Assembly (NCBI GenBank): GCA_905215055.1
Contig: CAJMOH010000036.1
Coordinates: 1 to 28,962 of the forward strand
Source of the DNA: an uncultured bacterium
GTDB lineage: Bacteria > Bacillota > Clostridia > Oscillospirales > Acutalibacteraceae
Direction of reading: 5' to 3'
Length of the DNA: 28,962 nucleotides
The translations under genes and the position numbers were made by a program. Shown here piece by piece: positions 15,898 to 23,560 of this stretch. A model generated the notes under the pieces. It worked only from the letters and a program-made list of their open reading frames with translations, was not told the origin of the DNA and ran no database searches. The first letter of the stretch is position 1, and every line of letters starts with the position of its first letter.

Positions 15898-16800
15898 CTA
15901 TTTTACATCCTTCCGCTGGAAGATGGCAAGACCGATACCCGTGGTCAGTGCGGTGAACAGGGCGGCGTACACCGGCAGGTGCCAGGGCGTCTCCGCACCC
16001 ATGTCGGCGATTTGGAAGCACTGCCCGCCCGGGGTCAGCTCGTACAGGAACTGATACACCTGCCGCTTGAACCCAGAGATATAGCTGGGGTTGGGAGCGG
16101 GATCGGCCATTTGAAAGGTTCCGTCCGGCCCCCAAATCAGGCCTCCCTGGAGCAATTCCGGCTGGGAAAGTCCGATGGTCAAGAACTGGCCCAAAAAGTA
16201 AAGGCCAAAGGCAAGCACAATGCACAGGGTCGCGGCCACCGCCCGGTTTGCGACAATCATTGCCGCCATCGTGAATAGGGATACGCAGGCCCAGGTGGTT
16301 ATCAGGGAGAACAGCCCGTATATGACCAGGGTGGAAAGCTCGGTTTCTCCAAAGCCCTTCAGCATGGGCATGCCCACACAAAGACCGGTCAAAATTCCTA
16401 CCACCGTCGTCGCTGCGCCGTACAGCCCGTTAACTGTCAAATTTCCCAGATAAATCTGGACTCTGTTTCGTCCCACAATCAGCTTGTTGCGCAAAACACC
16501 GTCGCTGTACTCGTGACTCAAAAACAGAGGGCAAAATACGCCGCAAGAGATTAAATTGAAAAGCACATATTGAAAAAAGAGGGAGTTGAGAGGATAGAAA
16601 GAAGCCTGTTCCTCATATTCCACGGTAACGTATCCCTCCTCTTGGGTGACCGCCTCTGTGGGAGAGACGTCCAATGACACCGTTTGGGGAATGGCCTGTA
16701 CATAACAAAATGTCAGCGTCACTACGAGAAGTCCTAAAAGAATGTAGAACAGCTTGGAGTATTTCAGCCGGTACACCCCGGCGGAAAGCAGGTTACCCAT
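15898..16800 (-). CDS. ABC-2 type transporter permease
   Basis: 300 residues from ATG 16800, which has GGGAGG 8 bp upstream; a GTG three codons earlier touches that site. About six membrane helices: one near the N-terminus (16-37), a polar extracellular loop (about 38-65), then helices around 70-90, 115-140, 150-175, 180-205 and 260-285. The protein ends with basic FQRKDVK. The layout (long first loop, ABC-2 fold) fits exporters of peptides or antibiotics. It overlaps the ATPase stop by 8 bp, so the two are translationally coupled subunits. Confidence 0.88.
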   Translation of the reverse strand: MGNLLSAGVYRLKYSKLFYILLGLLVVTLTFCYVQAIPQTVSLDVSPTEAVTQEEGYVTVEYEEQASFYPLNSLFFQYVLFNLISCGVFCPLFLSHEYSDGVLRNKLIVGRNRVQIYLGNLTVNGLYGAATTVVGILTGLCVGMPMLKGFGETELSTLVIYGLFSLITTWACVSLFTMAAMIVANRAVAATLCIVLAFGLYFLGQFLTIGLSQPELLQGGLIWGPDGTFQMADPAPNPSYISGFKRQVYQFLYELTPGGQCFQIADMGAETPWHLPVYAALFTALTTGIGLAIFQRKDVK

Positions 16801-17707
16801 GCCGCTCACCTCCCACCAGGTTGATGTAATAGCTCTCCAGGCTCTCGTCCCGCTCCTTCACCGAGAGCAGGCTGCAGCCCTCTTGCCGCAGGGCGTCCAC
16901 CAGGGCGGTGATGTTCAGCTCCCCGTAGATGTCCGCCCCGGTTTGGTTCAGCACCCGATACTCCAGGCCCATTTTGTCCAAAACCCGGGTCAGGGGCAAG
17001 GTGGAGGACACCTCCACCCGGGCGCACTTGCGGCAGGCGGCCTCCAGCTCCTGGGCGCTGACCTCCTTCACCATCCGCCCGCCGTCGATAAACCCGTAGT
17101 GGGTGGCCAGCTTGGAAAGCTCATCCAGAATGTGGGAGGAGATCAGCACGGTGATTTGCCGCTCCCGGTTCAGCTTTAAAATCAGCTCCCGCATCTCCAC
17201 AATGCCCTGGGGGTCCAGGCCGTTGATGGGCTCGTCCAGCACCAGAAAGTCCGGGTCCCCGCACAACGCGATGGCAATGCCCAGCCGCTGCTTCATCCCC
17301 AAAGAGAAGTGCCCGGCCTTTTTCCTGCCCGTGTCCCCCAGGCCCACCAGCTCCAAAAGCTCCGGGATGCCCCCGTCATCCGGCAGCCCCAGCACCCGGT
17401 ATTGCAGCTTGAGGTTTTGCTCCGCTGTCATGTCCGGGTACAGGGAGGGGGTCTCCACCACCGCGCCCATGCGTCGCCGGGCGCGGTTCAGTTTGGCCTC
17501 GCCCAGTGTCGTCCCGTACAGGGAGTAACTCCCGGCGGAGGGAGCCTGTAAGCCGCATATCACTCGGATCAGGGTGGTCTTGCCCGCGCCGTTTTTTCCC
17601 ACCAGGCCGTAGATGGCGCCCTTGGGCACCTCCATGTCCAGCCCGTCCAGGGCCTTAAAGCGCCGGTAGTGCTTGCACAGGCCCTGGGTTCGCAATACAG
17701 TTTCCAT
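16793..17707 (-). CDS. ABC transporter ATP-binding protein
   Basis: 304 residues. Walker A GKNGAGKTT (37-45), Q-loop around CGLQAP, signature FSLGMKQRLGIA, Walker B FLVLDEPINGLDP, and the H-switch region VLISSHILDEL. Wording and length match the bacitracin/lantibiotic-export (BcrA-like) branch. A C-terminal ~80-residue extension follows the nucleotide-binding domain. AAAAGGAGG lies about 8 bp before ATG 17707. It pairs with the overlapping permease. Four direct repeats upstream suggest direct control by the neighbouring response regulator. Substrate unknown; resistance to a cell-envelope peptide is an inference from gene arrangement. Confidence 0.95.
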   Translation of the reverse strand: METVLRTQGLCKHYRRFKALDGLDMEVPKGAIYGLVGKNGAGKTTLIRVICGLQAPSAGSYSLYGTTLGEAKLNRARRRMGAVVETPSLYPDMTAEQNLKLQYRVLGLPDDGGIPELLELVGLGDTGRKKAGHFSLGMKQRLGIAIALCGDPDFLVLDEPINGLDPQGIVEMRELILKLNRERQITVLISSHILDELSKLATHYGFIDGGRMVKEVSAQELEAACRKCARVEVSSTLPLTRVLDKMGLEYRVLNQTGADIYGELNITALVDALRQEGCSLLSVKERDESLESYYINLVGGERHG

Positions 17708-17737
17708 TTTCAGATACCTCCTTTTCGGTATGGGAGT

Positions 17738-17795
17738 ATCCTACCGGAGAAACGTCAAGAAACCGGTCAAGAAAAGGGTAAAGATTCCGTCAAGA
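17738..17795 (-). promoter_or_regulatory. Putative response-regulator boxes and promoter for the ABC operon
   Basis: On the minus strand TCTTGAC, TCTTTAC, TCTTGAC and TCTTGAC occupy 17789-17795, 17778-17784, 17766-17772 and 17754-17760, with start-to-start spacings of 11, 12 and 12 bp. A possible -10, TAGGAT (17738-17743), lies 10 bp past the last box. Such direct repeats at one-turn spacing just upstream of a -10 are typical of OmpR/PhoP-type activators. The first box overlaps the stop codon of the response regulator gene. Confidence 0.6.
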
Positions 17796-18467
17796 TTTTC
17801 CCGCGCCTTCCCCGTCCAGCCGGAACCCAATGCCCCACACCGCCTGGATGTATTCCTTGCCCCCGGCCTCCCGCAGCTTTTTCCGCAGGTTGCTCACATG
17901 CTGTTTCAGGGAGTATTCCGTGCAGTCCGGGGTGTCCAGGCTGATGCGCTCCAAAATCACGGATTTGGCCACCGCCTGCCCCGGATTTTGCAGCAGCAGC
18001 TTCAAAATAGCGTACTCCGTCTTGGTCAGGTGGACGGGTGTTCCGCCCACGGCAGCTTGGCGGCTGACGGTGTCCAACTCCACGTCCCCGGCCCGCAGCA
18101 CAGGGGAGAGGGGAGCGCTCCCCTTCCGCAGCTGCACCTGGATGCGGGCCAGCAGCTCGGGTATCTCAAAGGGCTTGGTGAGATAGTCCGCCGCTCCGCC
18201 CAGCAGCAGGCGCACCTTGTCGTCCACGCCCACCTTGGCGCTGACCACAATCACCGGGATTCCTTCCAGGTGGGGCAGCACCTCCTCCCCAGAGAGTCCG
18301 GGGAGCATCAAATCCAACAGGGCCAGATCGGGCCGCTGCTGAGACAGCAGGTACACCGCCTCCGTGCCGGAGTAGGCCCGGCGCACAGCATAGCCCTCCT
18401 TTTGCAGCACCTCCTCCAGCAGATCGCCAATGGTCTGGTCGTCCTCGATGATGGCAATGGTTTTCAT
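17790..18467 (-). CDS. OmpR-family response regulator
   Basis: 225 residues from ATG 18467 (AAAGGAG 6 bp upstream; earlier in-frame codons add a non-family tail). The receiver domain (1-115) has the acidic pair Glu8/Asp9/Asp10, phospho-acceptor Asp52 in LALLDLMLPG, Ser76 and Lys98 in ADYLTKPF. The winged-helix DNA-binding domain (about 125-218) includes LTKTEYAILKLLLQNPGQAV, YSLKQHVSNLRKKL and AVWGIGFRL. It likely accepts phosphate from the kinase at the far end of the operon and binds the boxes ahead of the ABC genes. Confidence 0.95.
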   Translation of the reverse strand: MKTIAIIEDDQTIGDLLEEVLQKEGYAVRRAYSGTEAVYLLSQQRPDLALLDLMLPGLSGEEVLPHLEGIPVIVVSAKVGVDDKVRLLLGGAADYLTKPFEIPELLARIQVQLRKGSAPLSPVLRAGDVELDTVSRQAAVGGTPVHLTKTEYAILKLLLQNPGQAVAKSVILERISLDTPDCTEYSLKQHVSNLRKKLREAGGKEYIQAVWGIGFRLDGEGAGKS

Positions 18468-18565
18468 AAAGTTCTCCTTTGTGATAACGGCGGATTGTAT
18501 CCCTCGTGTCCGTTTCAAGTTTCCATCTGTGTCAGTCCATTTCTGCAACGTTCAGCAAAACGCTC

Positions 18566-18955
18566 TCAAGTATGCTGCACCATCTTCAGGTTTTCCATCC
18601 ACACCTTATCTTTCAATGCTTTCGCGCAGGTATATGCCTCCTTCCAATACCGGCAATAAGAAGCATTTCTCTGCCCATATTCCTTCAATCGTTCTACAAT
18701 ACAAAACGCCCCCGGCCAGTTCAAGTCCCGTATCCACATGAACAACTCAAACAAGTAGGGATACAAGTCTGAATCTTCCTTTTCAGATAGAATAAGAGCG
18801 CAGTTATCCCACACATTTTTACTGTTCTTTTTATCACACGGCTGCAAAAACACATTGAAGGCCTTGACCTGCCGGGCAAGCCGCAATCCCTCTGCCTGTT
18901 CTTCCTCGGTCCTGTTCCAGTCCAACAGCTCCATAATATAATCAATATCCACCAT
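18566..18955 (-). CDS. DUF5071-like protein
   Basis: 129 residues, acidic-to-neutral, all helical in appearance, with YPYLFELFMWIRDLNWPGAFCIVERL in the middle. The tract containing DLNWPGA is the hallmark of the DUF5071 family as I remember it; function unknown, with some relatives found in immunity-like settings. Base composition is visibly lower in GC than the neighbours, hinting at later acquisition. GGGAG lies about 10 bp before ATG 18955. It has a strong promoter of its own and is divergent from the sdpR-like gene. No clear terminator in the 98 bp after it. Confidence 0.7.
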   Translation of the reverse strand: MVDIDYIMELLDWNRTEEEQAEGLRLARQVKAFNVFLQPCDKKNSKNVWDNCALILSEKEDSDLYPYLFELFMWIRDLNWPGAFCIVERLKEYGQRNASYCRYWKEAYTCAKALKDKVWMENLKMVQHT

Positions 18956-18984
18956 TTTTATGTTTCTCCCTTTCTTTATCCTTT

Positions 18985-19013
18985 AGAGTAGCCGACTTGG
19001 GTTCTGTTGTCAA
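18985..19013 (-). promoter_or_regulatory. Promoter of the DUF5071-like gene
   Basis: Minus strand TTGACA (19008-19013), 17-bp spacer, TACTCT (18985-18990), 30 bp before the start codon. Confidence 0.7.
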
Positions 19014-19056
19014 GGCTTCAAAAAATGCTGCCATTTCCCCCTTGACAACCAAGGGG
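19006..19056. promoter_or_regulatory. Inverted repeats between divergent promoters
   Basis: GTTGTCAAGG (19006-19015) and CCTTGACAAC (19040-19049) are a perfect 10-bp inverted pair, each containing one of the two facing -35 elements. A second perfect dyad, CCCCTTG-N5-CAAGGGG (19038-19056), overlaps the plus-strand -35. They are candidate operators for a shared regulator, most simply the adjacent ArsR-type protein. Confidence 0.55.
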
Positions 19057-19070
19057 ACAGGTGCTAACAT
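19042..19070 (+). promoter_or_regulatory. Promoter of the sdpR-sdpI-like pair
   Basis: TTGACA (19042-19047), 17-bp spacer, TAACAT (19065-19070). Confidence 0.75.
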
Positions 19071-19074
19071 ACAA

Positions 19075-19090
19075 TTAACGATTAGGTTAA
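19075..19090 (+). promoter_or_regulatory. Possible ArsR-type operator
   Basis: TTAAC-N6-GTTAA inverted repeat just after the -10, where an autorepressor of this family could block transcription start. Confidence 0.45.
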
Positions 19091-19124
19091 ATGTTAAATG
19101 ATCTGTTGGAGAAAGGAGGCTGCC

Positions 19125-19388
19125 GTGGGTCTGCAAAACACCATGAAAGCCCTGGCGGACCCCATCCGCCGGGAAATATTAAACCTGCTGAAACAGGGGA
19201 GGCTTTCCGCCGGGGAAATCGGAGAGCACTTCCCCGTCACCGCCGCTTCCATCTCCCGGCACCTGTCCGTGCTGAAAGAGGCAGATCTGATCCGGGACCA
19301 GCGGGAGGGGAAGTTTATCTATTACGAGCTGAATGCCTCCGTGCTGGAGGAAGTGATGCTGTGGCTGTCACAGCTGAAAGGAGAGTAA
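19125..19388 (+). CDS. ArsR-family repressor, SdpR-like
   Basis: 87 residues from GTG 19125 (AAAGGAGG 7 bp upstream; the earlier in-frame ATG lies before the ribosome site). A winged helix-turn-helix: MKALADPIRREILNLLKQGRLSAGEIGEHF, recognition helix TAASISRHLSVLKEADLI and wing REGKFIYYELN. There are no metal-binding cysteines, so it is not a metal sensor; the SdpR branch instead responds through its partner SdpI. It sits 4 bp upstream of the sdpI-like gene. Probably represses its own operon. Confidence 0.9.
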   Translation: MGLQNTMKALADPIRREILNLLKQGRLSAGEIGEHFPVTAASISRHLSVLKEADLIRDQREGKFIYYELNASVLEEVMLWLSQLKGE

Positions 19389-19392
19389 GATT

Positions 19393-20445
19393 ATGAAAGA
19401 GATGCTTGCGCGCAATAAGGGGAAATTGACCCTGTCCTCGCTGGTGATTCTGCTGCCCATCTTTCCTGGAATCCTTTTGGATCAGCCCTTTTTGATCTGG
19501 GAGCCGCCGCTGCTGCTGGTTTCCCAGTGGGTGGTCATGCTGGCGGTGCTTTACGCTAACCAGGGCAACGAGCAAAGCCCCAAGGTGCTGAATCTGGTGG
19601 CCTGGATTCTTCCCGTTCTGTCCCTGCTGCTGGGACTCATCGGCCAGCTTCTCCAGAGCGGAGCCGGATCGGAGTATCTCATTGTGGCGGTTCTCACCTT
19701 TTTTATGGGCCTGATGTTCCTGTTTCTCGGCAACTACATGCCCAAGATCAAACAAAACGGCGCCGTGGGCATCCGCATCAAATGGACCCTGGAAAGCGAG
19801 GAAAACTGGAGCGCCACCCACCGTTACGCCGGGAAAATCTGGTTTGCCGGCGGACTGGTGCTGATGGTTTCCGCCCTCATCCCCAGCGTGGCGGTGATGC
19901 TGCTCCTGTGGATTGTTCTTATGACGGTGATGGTAGCCTTGCCCTGCCGCTATTCTTACCGCTTTTACAAGGGGCAGCTGGCGGAGGGAAAGGTGGAGAG
20001 AAGCCCTGTCAAGCTGGGGAGCATCGCGGTGATTGTGGTGCTTGCCGCGGCCTTCTGCGCTTTTATGGCCTGGTCGCTGTTTACCGGGAATATCCAGTAT
20101 GTCTATGGGGCGGATGCCCTCACAGTGGACGCCTCCGGCTGGGGGGATCTGACCATTCCCTACAATCAGATTGCTTCCATGGAGTATTTTGACCAGGACC
20201 CCTCTCAGAATGCTTCCGGCTCCCGCACCAACGGCCTGGGAAATTTCAAGGTATCCTTGGGCCGCTTTGAAAACGACCTCTATGGAGACTATACCCGCTA
20301 TACCTTTGCCTCCTGCGATGCCTGCGTGGTGTTGGAGGTAGACGGTCAAGCCGTGGTCCTGAACGACGTCACACCCGAGGCTACCCAGGCTCTCTATCAG
20401 GAGCTTTTAGAGCGGGGAGTGCCTTCGGCCAAGAAGCCGTCCTGA
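19393..20445 (+). CDS. SdpI-family membrane protein with C-terminal PH-like domain
   Basis: 350 residues. The first part has DUF1648/SdpI-type helices (about 13-30, 37-55, 66-86, 94-113, 147-185) with the family motif GNYMPKIKQNGAVGIRIKWTLE followed by SATHR. One more helix (205-227) leads to a soluble C-terminal domain (about 232-335) that looks like a bacterial PH domain (IPYNQIASMEYF, NGLGNFKVSLGRFEND). In Bacillus, SdpI gives immunity to the SdpC toxin and sequesters SdpR. No toxin gene is present here, so it may be a general envelope-stress or self-protection protein. AAAGGAGAG precedes the ATG. Confidence 0.87.
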   Translation: MKEMLARNKGKLTLSSLVILLPIFPGILLDQPFLIWEPPLLLVSQWVVMLAVLYANQGNEQSPKVLNLVAWILPVLSLLLGLIGQLLQSGAGSEYLIVAVLTFFMGLMFLFLGNYMPKIKQNGAVGIRIKWTLESEENWSATHRYAGKIWFAGGLVLMVSALIPSVAVMLLLWIVLMTVMVALPCRYSYRFYKGQLAEGKVERSPVKLGSIAVIVVLAAAFCAFMAWSLFTGNIQYVYGADALTVDASGWGDLTIPYNQIASMEYFDQDPSQNASGSRTNGLGNFKVSLGRFENDLYGDYTRYTFASCDACVVLEVDGQAVVLNDVTPEATQALYQELLERGVPSAKKPS

Positions 20446-20471
20446 CGCTCTCCCAAATTGAAAACCCAGGA

Positions 20472-23171
20472 TCACAGCCATTCGCCATACCGATGGATGT
20501 ACATCTTTTTCACAAAGGTGACCAAGACCATATACCCGGCCACGATTGCCCCCAGAAGGGCGAAATAAACAGGCGGCAGGGCAGTCAGCTCCAGGGCGGA
20601 GGCCAGCGGCGTAAATGGAAGGATGGTCACCACGGCGATGCCCAGCAGCGACAATGCCGTTACCGGGGCCGAGGCGCGGCTTTGCGCGAAGGGGAGCTTG
20701 GTGGTGCGGATGCAGTGAATTACCAGAGTCTGGGTCCACATGGACTCTACAAACCATCCTGTTTGAAACAGCGCTGTATACAGGGCCTGAGCCGCTGGGT
20801 CGGTCAGCTGCGTGTAGAGCGCTCCGCCGGTGGCCATGGGACACAGCACAAAATACAGCAGCAGGTAAGTGACCAGGTCAAACAGAGAGCTTGTGGGGCC
20901 AATCCACAGCATGAACCGGCCAATGCCGGCTGCCTGCCATTTTCTGGGTACGGTTAGATACTCCGGATCTACATGATCCCAGGACATGGCGGTGCAGGAA
21001 ATATCATAGATCAGATTGAGCAAAACAAGCTGAAGAGAGGCCATGGGCAAAAAGGGAAGAAAGGCGCTGGCCGCAAGCACGGAAAACATGTTCCCAAAAT
21101 TGGAGGAGGCCGTCATTTTGATGTACTTCATCATGTTGGCATAGGTTTTCCGGCCCTCCAGAACGCCCCGTTCCAGAACCATCAAATCCTTTTCCAAAAG
21201 CACAACAGAGGCGGATTCCTTGGCAATATCCACAGCCGTGTCCACGGAAATTCCCACGTCCGCGGCCTTCATGGCGGCGGCGTCGTTGATTCCGTCTCCC
21301 ATATATCCCACGGTGTGGCCGTTTTCCCGCAAGGCCTGTACCACCCGCGCTTTTTGGAGGGGAGAGAGCTTTGCGAACACGGTGACCTGCTCCGCGGCCC
21401 GGCGAAGCTCTAAGTCGTCAAGACGGTCCAGGTCGGCGCCAAGGAGAATTTTGTCCACGTCCAGCCCCACCTGACGGCAAATGGCCTGGGTGACCTTTTC
21501 GTTGTCCCCTGTCAGAATTTTCACCCCTACGCCATAGTCCCGCAGCCCTTGGACAGCGGCCCTGGTGGTTTCCTTCGGCGGGTCCAGCAAGGCCAAAAAG
21601 CCAAGGAGCACCATGTCCCGCTCGTCCGCGGTGGAAAACTGTCCCACCGGAGAGGGATTGGTCTTGTGGGCCACGGCAATCACTCGCATGCCCTGCTGGT
21701 TCAGCTCCTCCGACTTGGCCAAAATTCGTTCTCTCACCTCTGCCTTTAGGGGCAGAACCTGACCGCCGCTCTCAGCGTAGCCGCAGCAGTCCAGCATTTC
21801 CTCCACGGCTCCCTTGGTGACCAGCTGGGTTTTGCCCTTTCGGTCCCGCACCACCACGCTCATCCGGCGGCGTTCAAAGTCAAAGGGGATTTCGTCCACC
21901 TTGGCGTACTGACGGATGCAGGCTTCCGCGCCCAGCGCTTCCTGCTTTTCAATAACCGCCAGGTCAATCAGGTTCTTCAAGCCTGTTTGAAACCAGCTGT
22001 TGAGAAAAGCGTGGCGCAGCACCCGGTCGTCCTCCGCTCCATCCACGTTCAGGTGATATTCCAAAATCACCTTGTCTTGGGTTAGAGTGCCGGTTTTGTC
22101 CGTGCACAGCAAATCCATGGAGCCAAGGTTTTGAATGGAGTTCAGATTTTTCATGATAACCTTTTCCTTGCTCATGGTCAGGGCGCCCTTCGCCAGAGAA
22201 GCGGTTACAATCATCGGCAGCATTTCCGGAGTCAGGCCCACAGCAATGGAAATGGCGAACAAAACCGCCTGCATCCAGTCTCCCTTGGTAAAGCCGTTCA
22301 CAAACAGCACCACTGGCACCATCACCAGCATAAACCGGATTAGCACCCAGGAAACAGCGTTGACGCCCTTTTCAAAGGTGGTTTTGGGGGGCTTCTGGTT
22401 CAGGCTTTTGGCAAGAGAGCCCAGCATGGTAGAGTTTCCCACCGCCAGCACCAGCCCTTTGGCGCTTCCGCTGACCACGCTGCTTCCCAAAAACGCCAGG
22501 TTTTCCATTTCCGTAAAAGCCCGCTCCTCTTTGACCAAAGCTCCAGTCTTTTCTACCGGCTCACTTTCCCCTGTCAGCGCCGATTGGCTGATGAACAGGT
22601 CCTTGGCTTGTAGAATCCGCACATCCGCAGGCACCATATCTCCAGCGGAAAGGTGGACAACGTCCCCTGCTACCAGCTCTTCCATAGGCAGCTCTTCCTT
22701 GCGGCCGTCCCGTTCCACGCAAGCGGTGGTGTGAAGCATGCCCGAGAGCTTCGCGGCCACGTTGCCGCTGCGTGTTTCCTGAATAAATCGCAGCGCGCCG
22801 GAGATGGTGACCATCCCCGTAATAATAGTCACGGTGGCATAATTCCGGTCGCCGGCCTGCGCAAACACAATGTCCGTAAACACCGAAATGACAGCCAGGG
22901 CAAGTAGCACCAGGGTGAAGGGGTTGAAAAAAGCCCCTGCTATCCGGCGGAGAAGGGGTTCCCTTTTGCCGTAGGTTACCACGTTCTCTCCGTTTTCATT
23001 TCGAGACCGCTCCACCGCCTCGGCGGGCAAGCCGTTGCCAGTGGTGCCGTATTTTTGAAACAGTTCCTCGGCTCTGTGAGACGCCGCCCACAGCAGCTGG
23101 TTTTTCATGCTGGTTCCATTCTTCCCTGCCAAAGCGGCCAGGGTGGTGTGGTTGGTTTTGTTCTTCATCAT
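20472..23171 (-). CDS. mgtA: Magnesium-translocating P-type ATPase
   Basis: 899 residues from ATG 23171 (GGGAGG about 8 bp upstream; longer versions lack a site). A type IIIB P-ATPase for Mg2+ uptake across the plasma membrane. The actuator motif is LTGESEPVEKTG; phosphorylation site Asp358 lies in CTDKTGTLT; the N-domain and hinge follow, with KILTGDNEKV and VGYMGDGINDAAAMKAADVGIS. There are about ten membrane helices; M4 has SIAVGLTPEMLPMIV, typical of MgtA/MgtB. The convergent sdpI-like gene ends 26 bp away without an obvious terminator. Expression is expected to be Mg2+-repressed through the M-box leader. Confidence 0.96.
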   Translation of the reverse strand: MMKNKTNHTTLAALAGKNGTSMKNQLLWAASHRAEELFQKYGTTGNGLPAEAVERSRNENGENVVTYGKREPLLRRIAGAFFNPFTLVLLALAVISVFTDIVFAQAGDRNYATVTIITGMVTISGALRFIQETRSGNVAAKLSGMLHTTACVERDGRKEELPMEELVAGDVVHLSAGDMVPADVRILQAKDLFISQSALTGESEPVEKTGALVKEERAFTEMENLAFLGSSVVSGSAKGLVLAVGNSTMLGSLAKSLNQKPPKTTFEKGVNAVSWVLIRFMLVMVPVVLFVNGFTKGDWMQAVLFAISIAVGLTPEMLPMIVTASLAKGALTMSKEKVIMKNLNSIQNLGSMDLLCTDKTGTLTQDKVILEYHLNVDGAEDDRVLRHAFLNSWFQTGLKNLIDLAVIEKQEALGAEACIRQYAKVDEIPFDFERRRMSVVVRDRKGKTQLVTKGAVEEMLDCCGYAESGGQVLPLKAEVRERILAKSEELNQQGMRVIAVAHKTNPSPVGQFSTADERDMVLLGFLALLDPPKETTRAAVQGLRDYGVGVKILTGDNEKVTQAICRQVGLDVDKILLGADLDRLDDLELRRAAEQVTVFAKLSPLQKARVVQALRENGHTVGYMGDGINDAAAMKAADVGISVDTAVDIAKESASVVLLEKDLMVLERGVLEGRKTYANMMKYIKMTASSNFGNMFSVLAASAFLPFLPMASLQLVLLNLIYDISCTAMSWDHVDPEYLTVPRKWQAAGIGRFMLWIGPTSSLFDLVTYLLLYFVLCPMATGGALYTQLTDPAAQALYTALFQTGWFVESMWTQTLVIHCIRTTKLPFAQSRASAPVTALSLLGIAVVTILPFTPLASALELTALPPVYFALLGAIVAGYMVLVTFVKKMYIHRYGEWL

Positions 23172-23177
23172 GCTTTC

Positions 23178-23220
23178 GCACCTCCCAAAGAGTAGTAATG
23201 ATTGGGAACGGTGGAGGCGC
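23178..23220 (-). promoter_or_regulatory. Hairpin masking the mgtA ribosome site
   Basis: In the transcript GCGCCUCC (23213-23220) can pair over 8 bp with GGAGGUGC (23178-23185), the mgtA Shine-Dalgarno, around a 27-nt loop. The upstream short ORF ends 10 nt before the masking strand. Confidence 0.5.
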
Positions 23221-23229
23221 ATGGCTTGC

Positions 23230-23310
23230 TTAAACAGAAGAAGGACACGGAAGCCTCTCCTGGTCCTTTTTTTCAGTTAAGCTTGCGCCGCCGCAGCTTC
23301 CCATGTCCAT
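23230..23310 (-). CDS. Leader peptide candidate 2 upstream of mgtA (26 residues)
   Basis: ATG 23310 is preceded 7 bp upstream by GAGGTGA (23318-23324), a seven-base match to the anti-Shine-Dalgarno and as good as any in the window. The encoded peptide starts MDMGSCGGASLTEKKD and ends RLPCPSSV. I do not recognise it as a family. Its stop lies just upstream of the hairpin that masks the mgtA ribosome site, so translation of this ORF could open that site. Its strong ribosome site is the main reason for listing it. Confidence 0.5.
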   Translation of the reverse strand: MDMGSCGGASLTEKKDQERLPCPSSV

Positions 23311-23386
23311 TTGCGAATCACCTCACAGTCTTGTAAATGAAAAAATCTATGTCATCGCCCAAGGGCGTTTTCTGAAAAAAGGGCGC

Positions 23387-23427
23387 AAAAAACCACCGCC
23401 CGGCAGCGTGCGGCTGCAAAGCGGTGG
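23387..23427 (-). terminator. Second intrinsic terminator in the mgtA leader
   Basis: Minus strand CCACCGC (23421-23427) pairs with GCGGTGG (23393-23399) with an inner GCAGC/GCTGC stem, followed by TTTTTT. It lies well after the riboswitch terminator and before leader ORF 2. Confidence 0.8.
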
Positions 23428-23467
23428 CGTTCTAAGAAGATCCCCTTTCTAAAGGGAACCGGCTTTC

Positions 23468-23542
23468 CTAGAAAATACCCGCCATCGCCCTGCTGTCTCT
23501 GTGCTTGTCATTGTGCGTTTGCTGTCGTCCACAACAGGTCAC
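23468..23542 (-). CDS. Leader peptide candidate 1 in the mgtA leader (24 residues)
   Basis: GTG 23542 to TAG 23468, between the two terminators. The predicted peptide runs MTCCGRQQTHNDKH and ends RAMAGIF. A weak GAAAGG lies just upstream. An overlapping ATG frame (starting MTSTETAG) is also open. There is no family match that I know; the case rests on position between two terminators. Confidence 0.25.
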   Translation of the reverse strand: MTCCGRQQTHNDKHRDSRAMAGIF

Positions 23543-23560
23543 TTGCCTTTCGCTAGAAAA

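Noticed and set aside
18942..19136. 64-codon minus-strand frame between DUF5071 and the sdpR-like gene
   Set aside because: It crosses both divergent promoters and the operators and overlaps the DUF5071 start; no good ribosome site.
23341..23370. CGCCCAAGGGCG-TTTT as a plus-strand terminator
   Set aside because: Very short stem with only a two-base loop, and no plus-strand gene upstream to need it.
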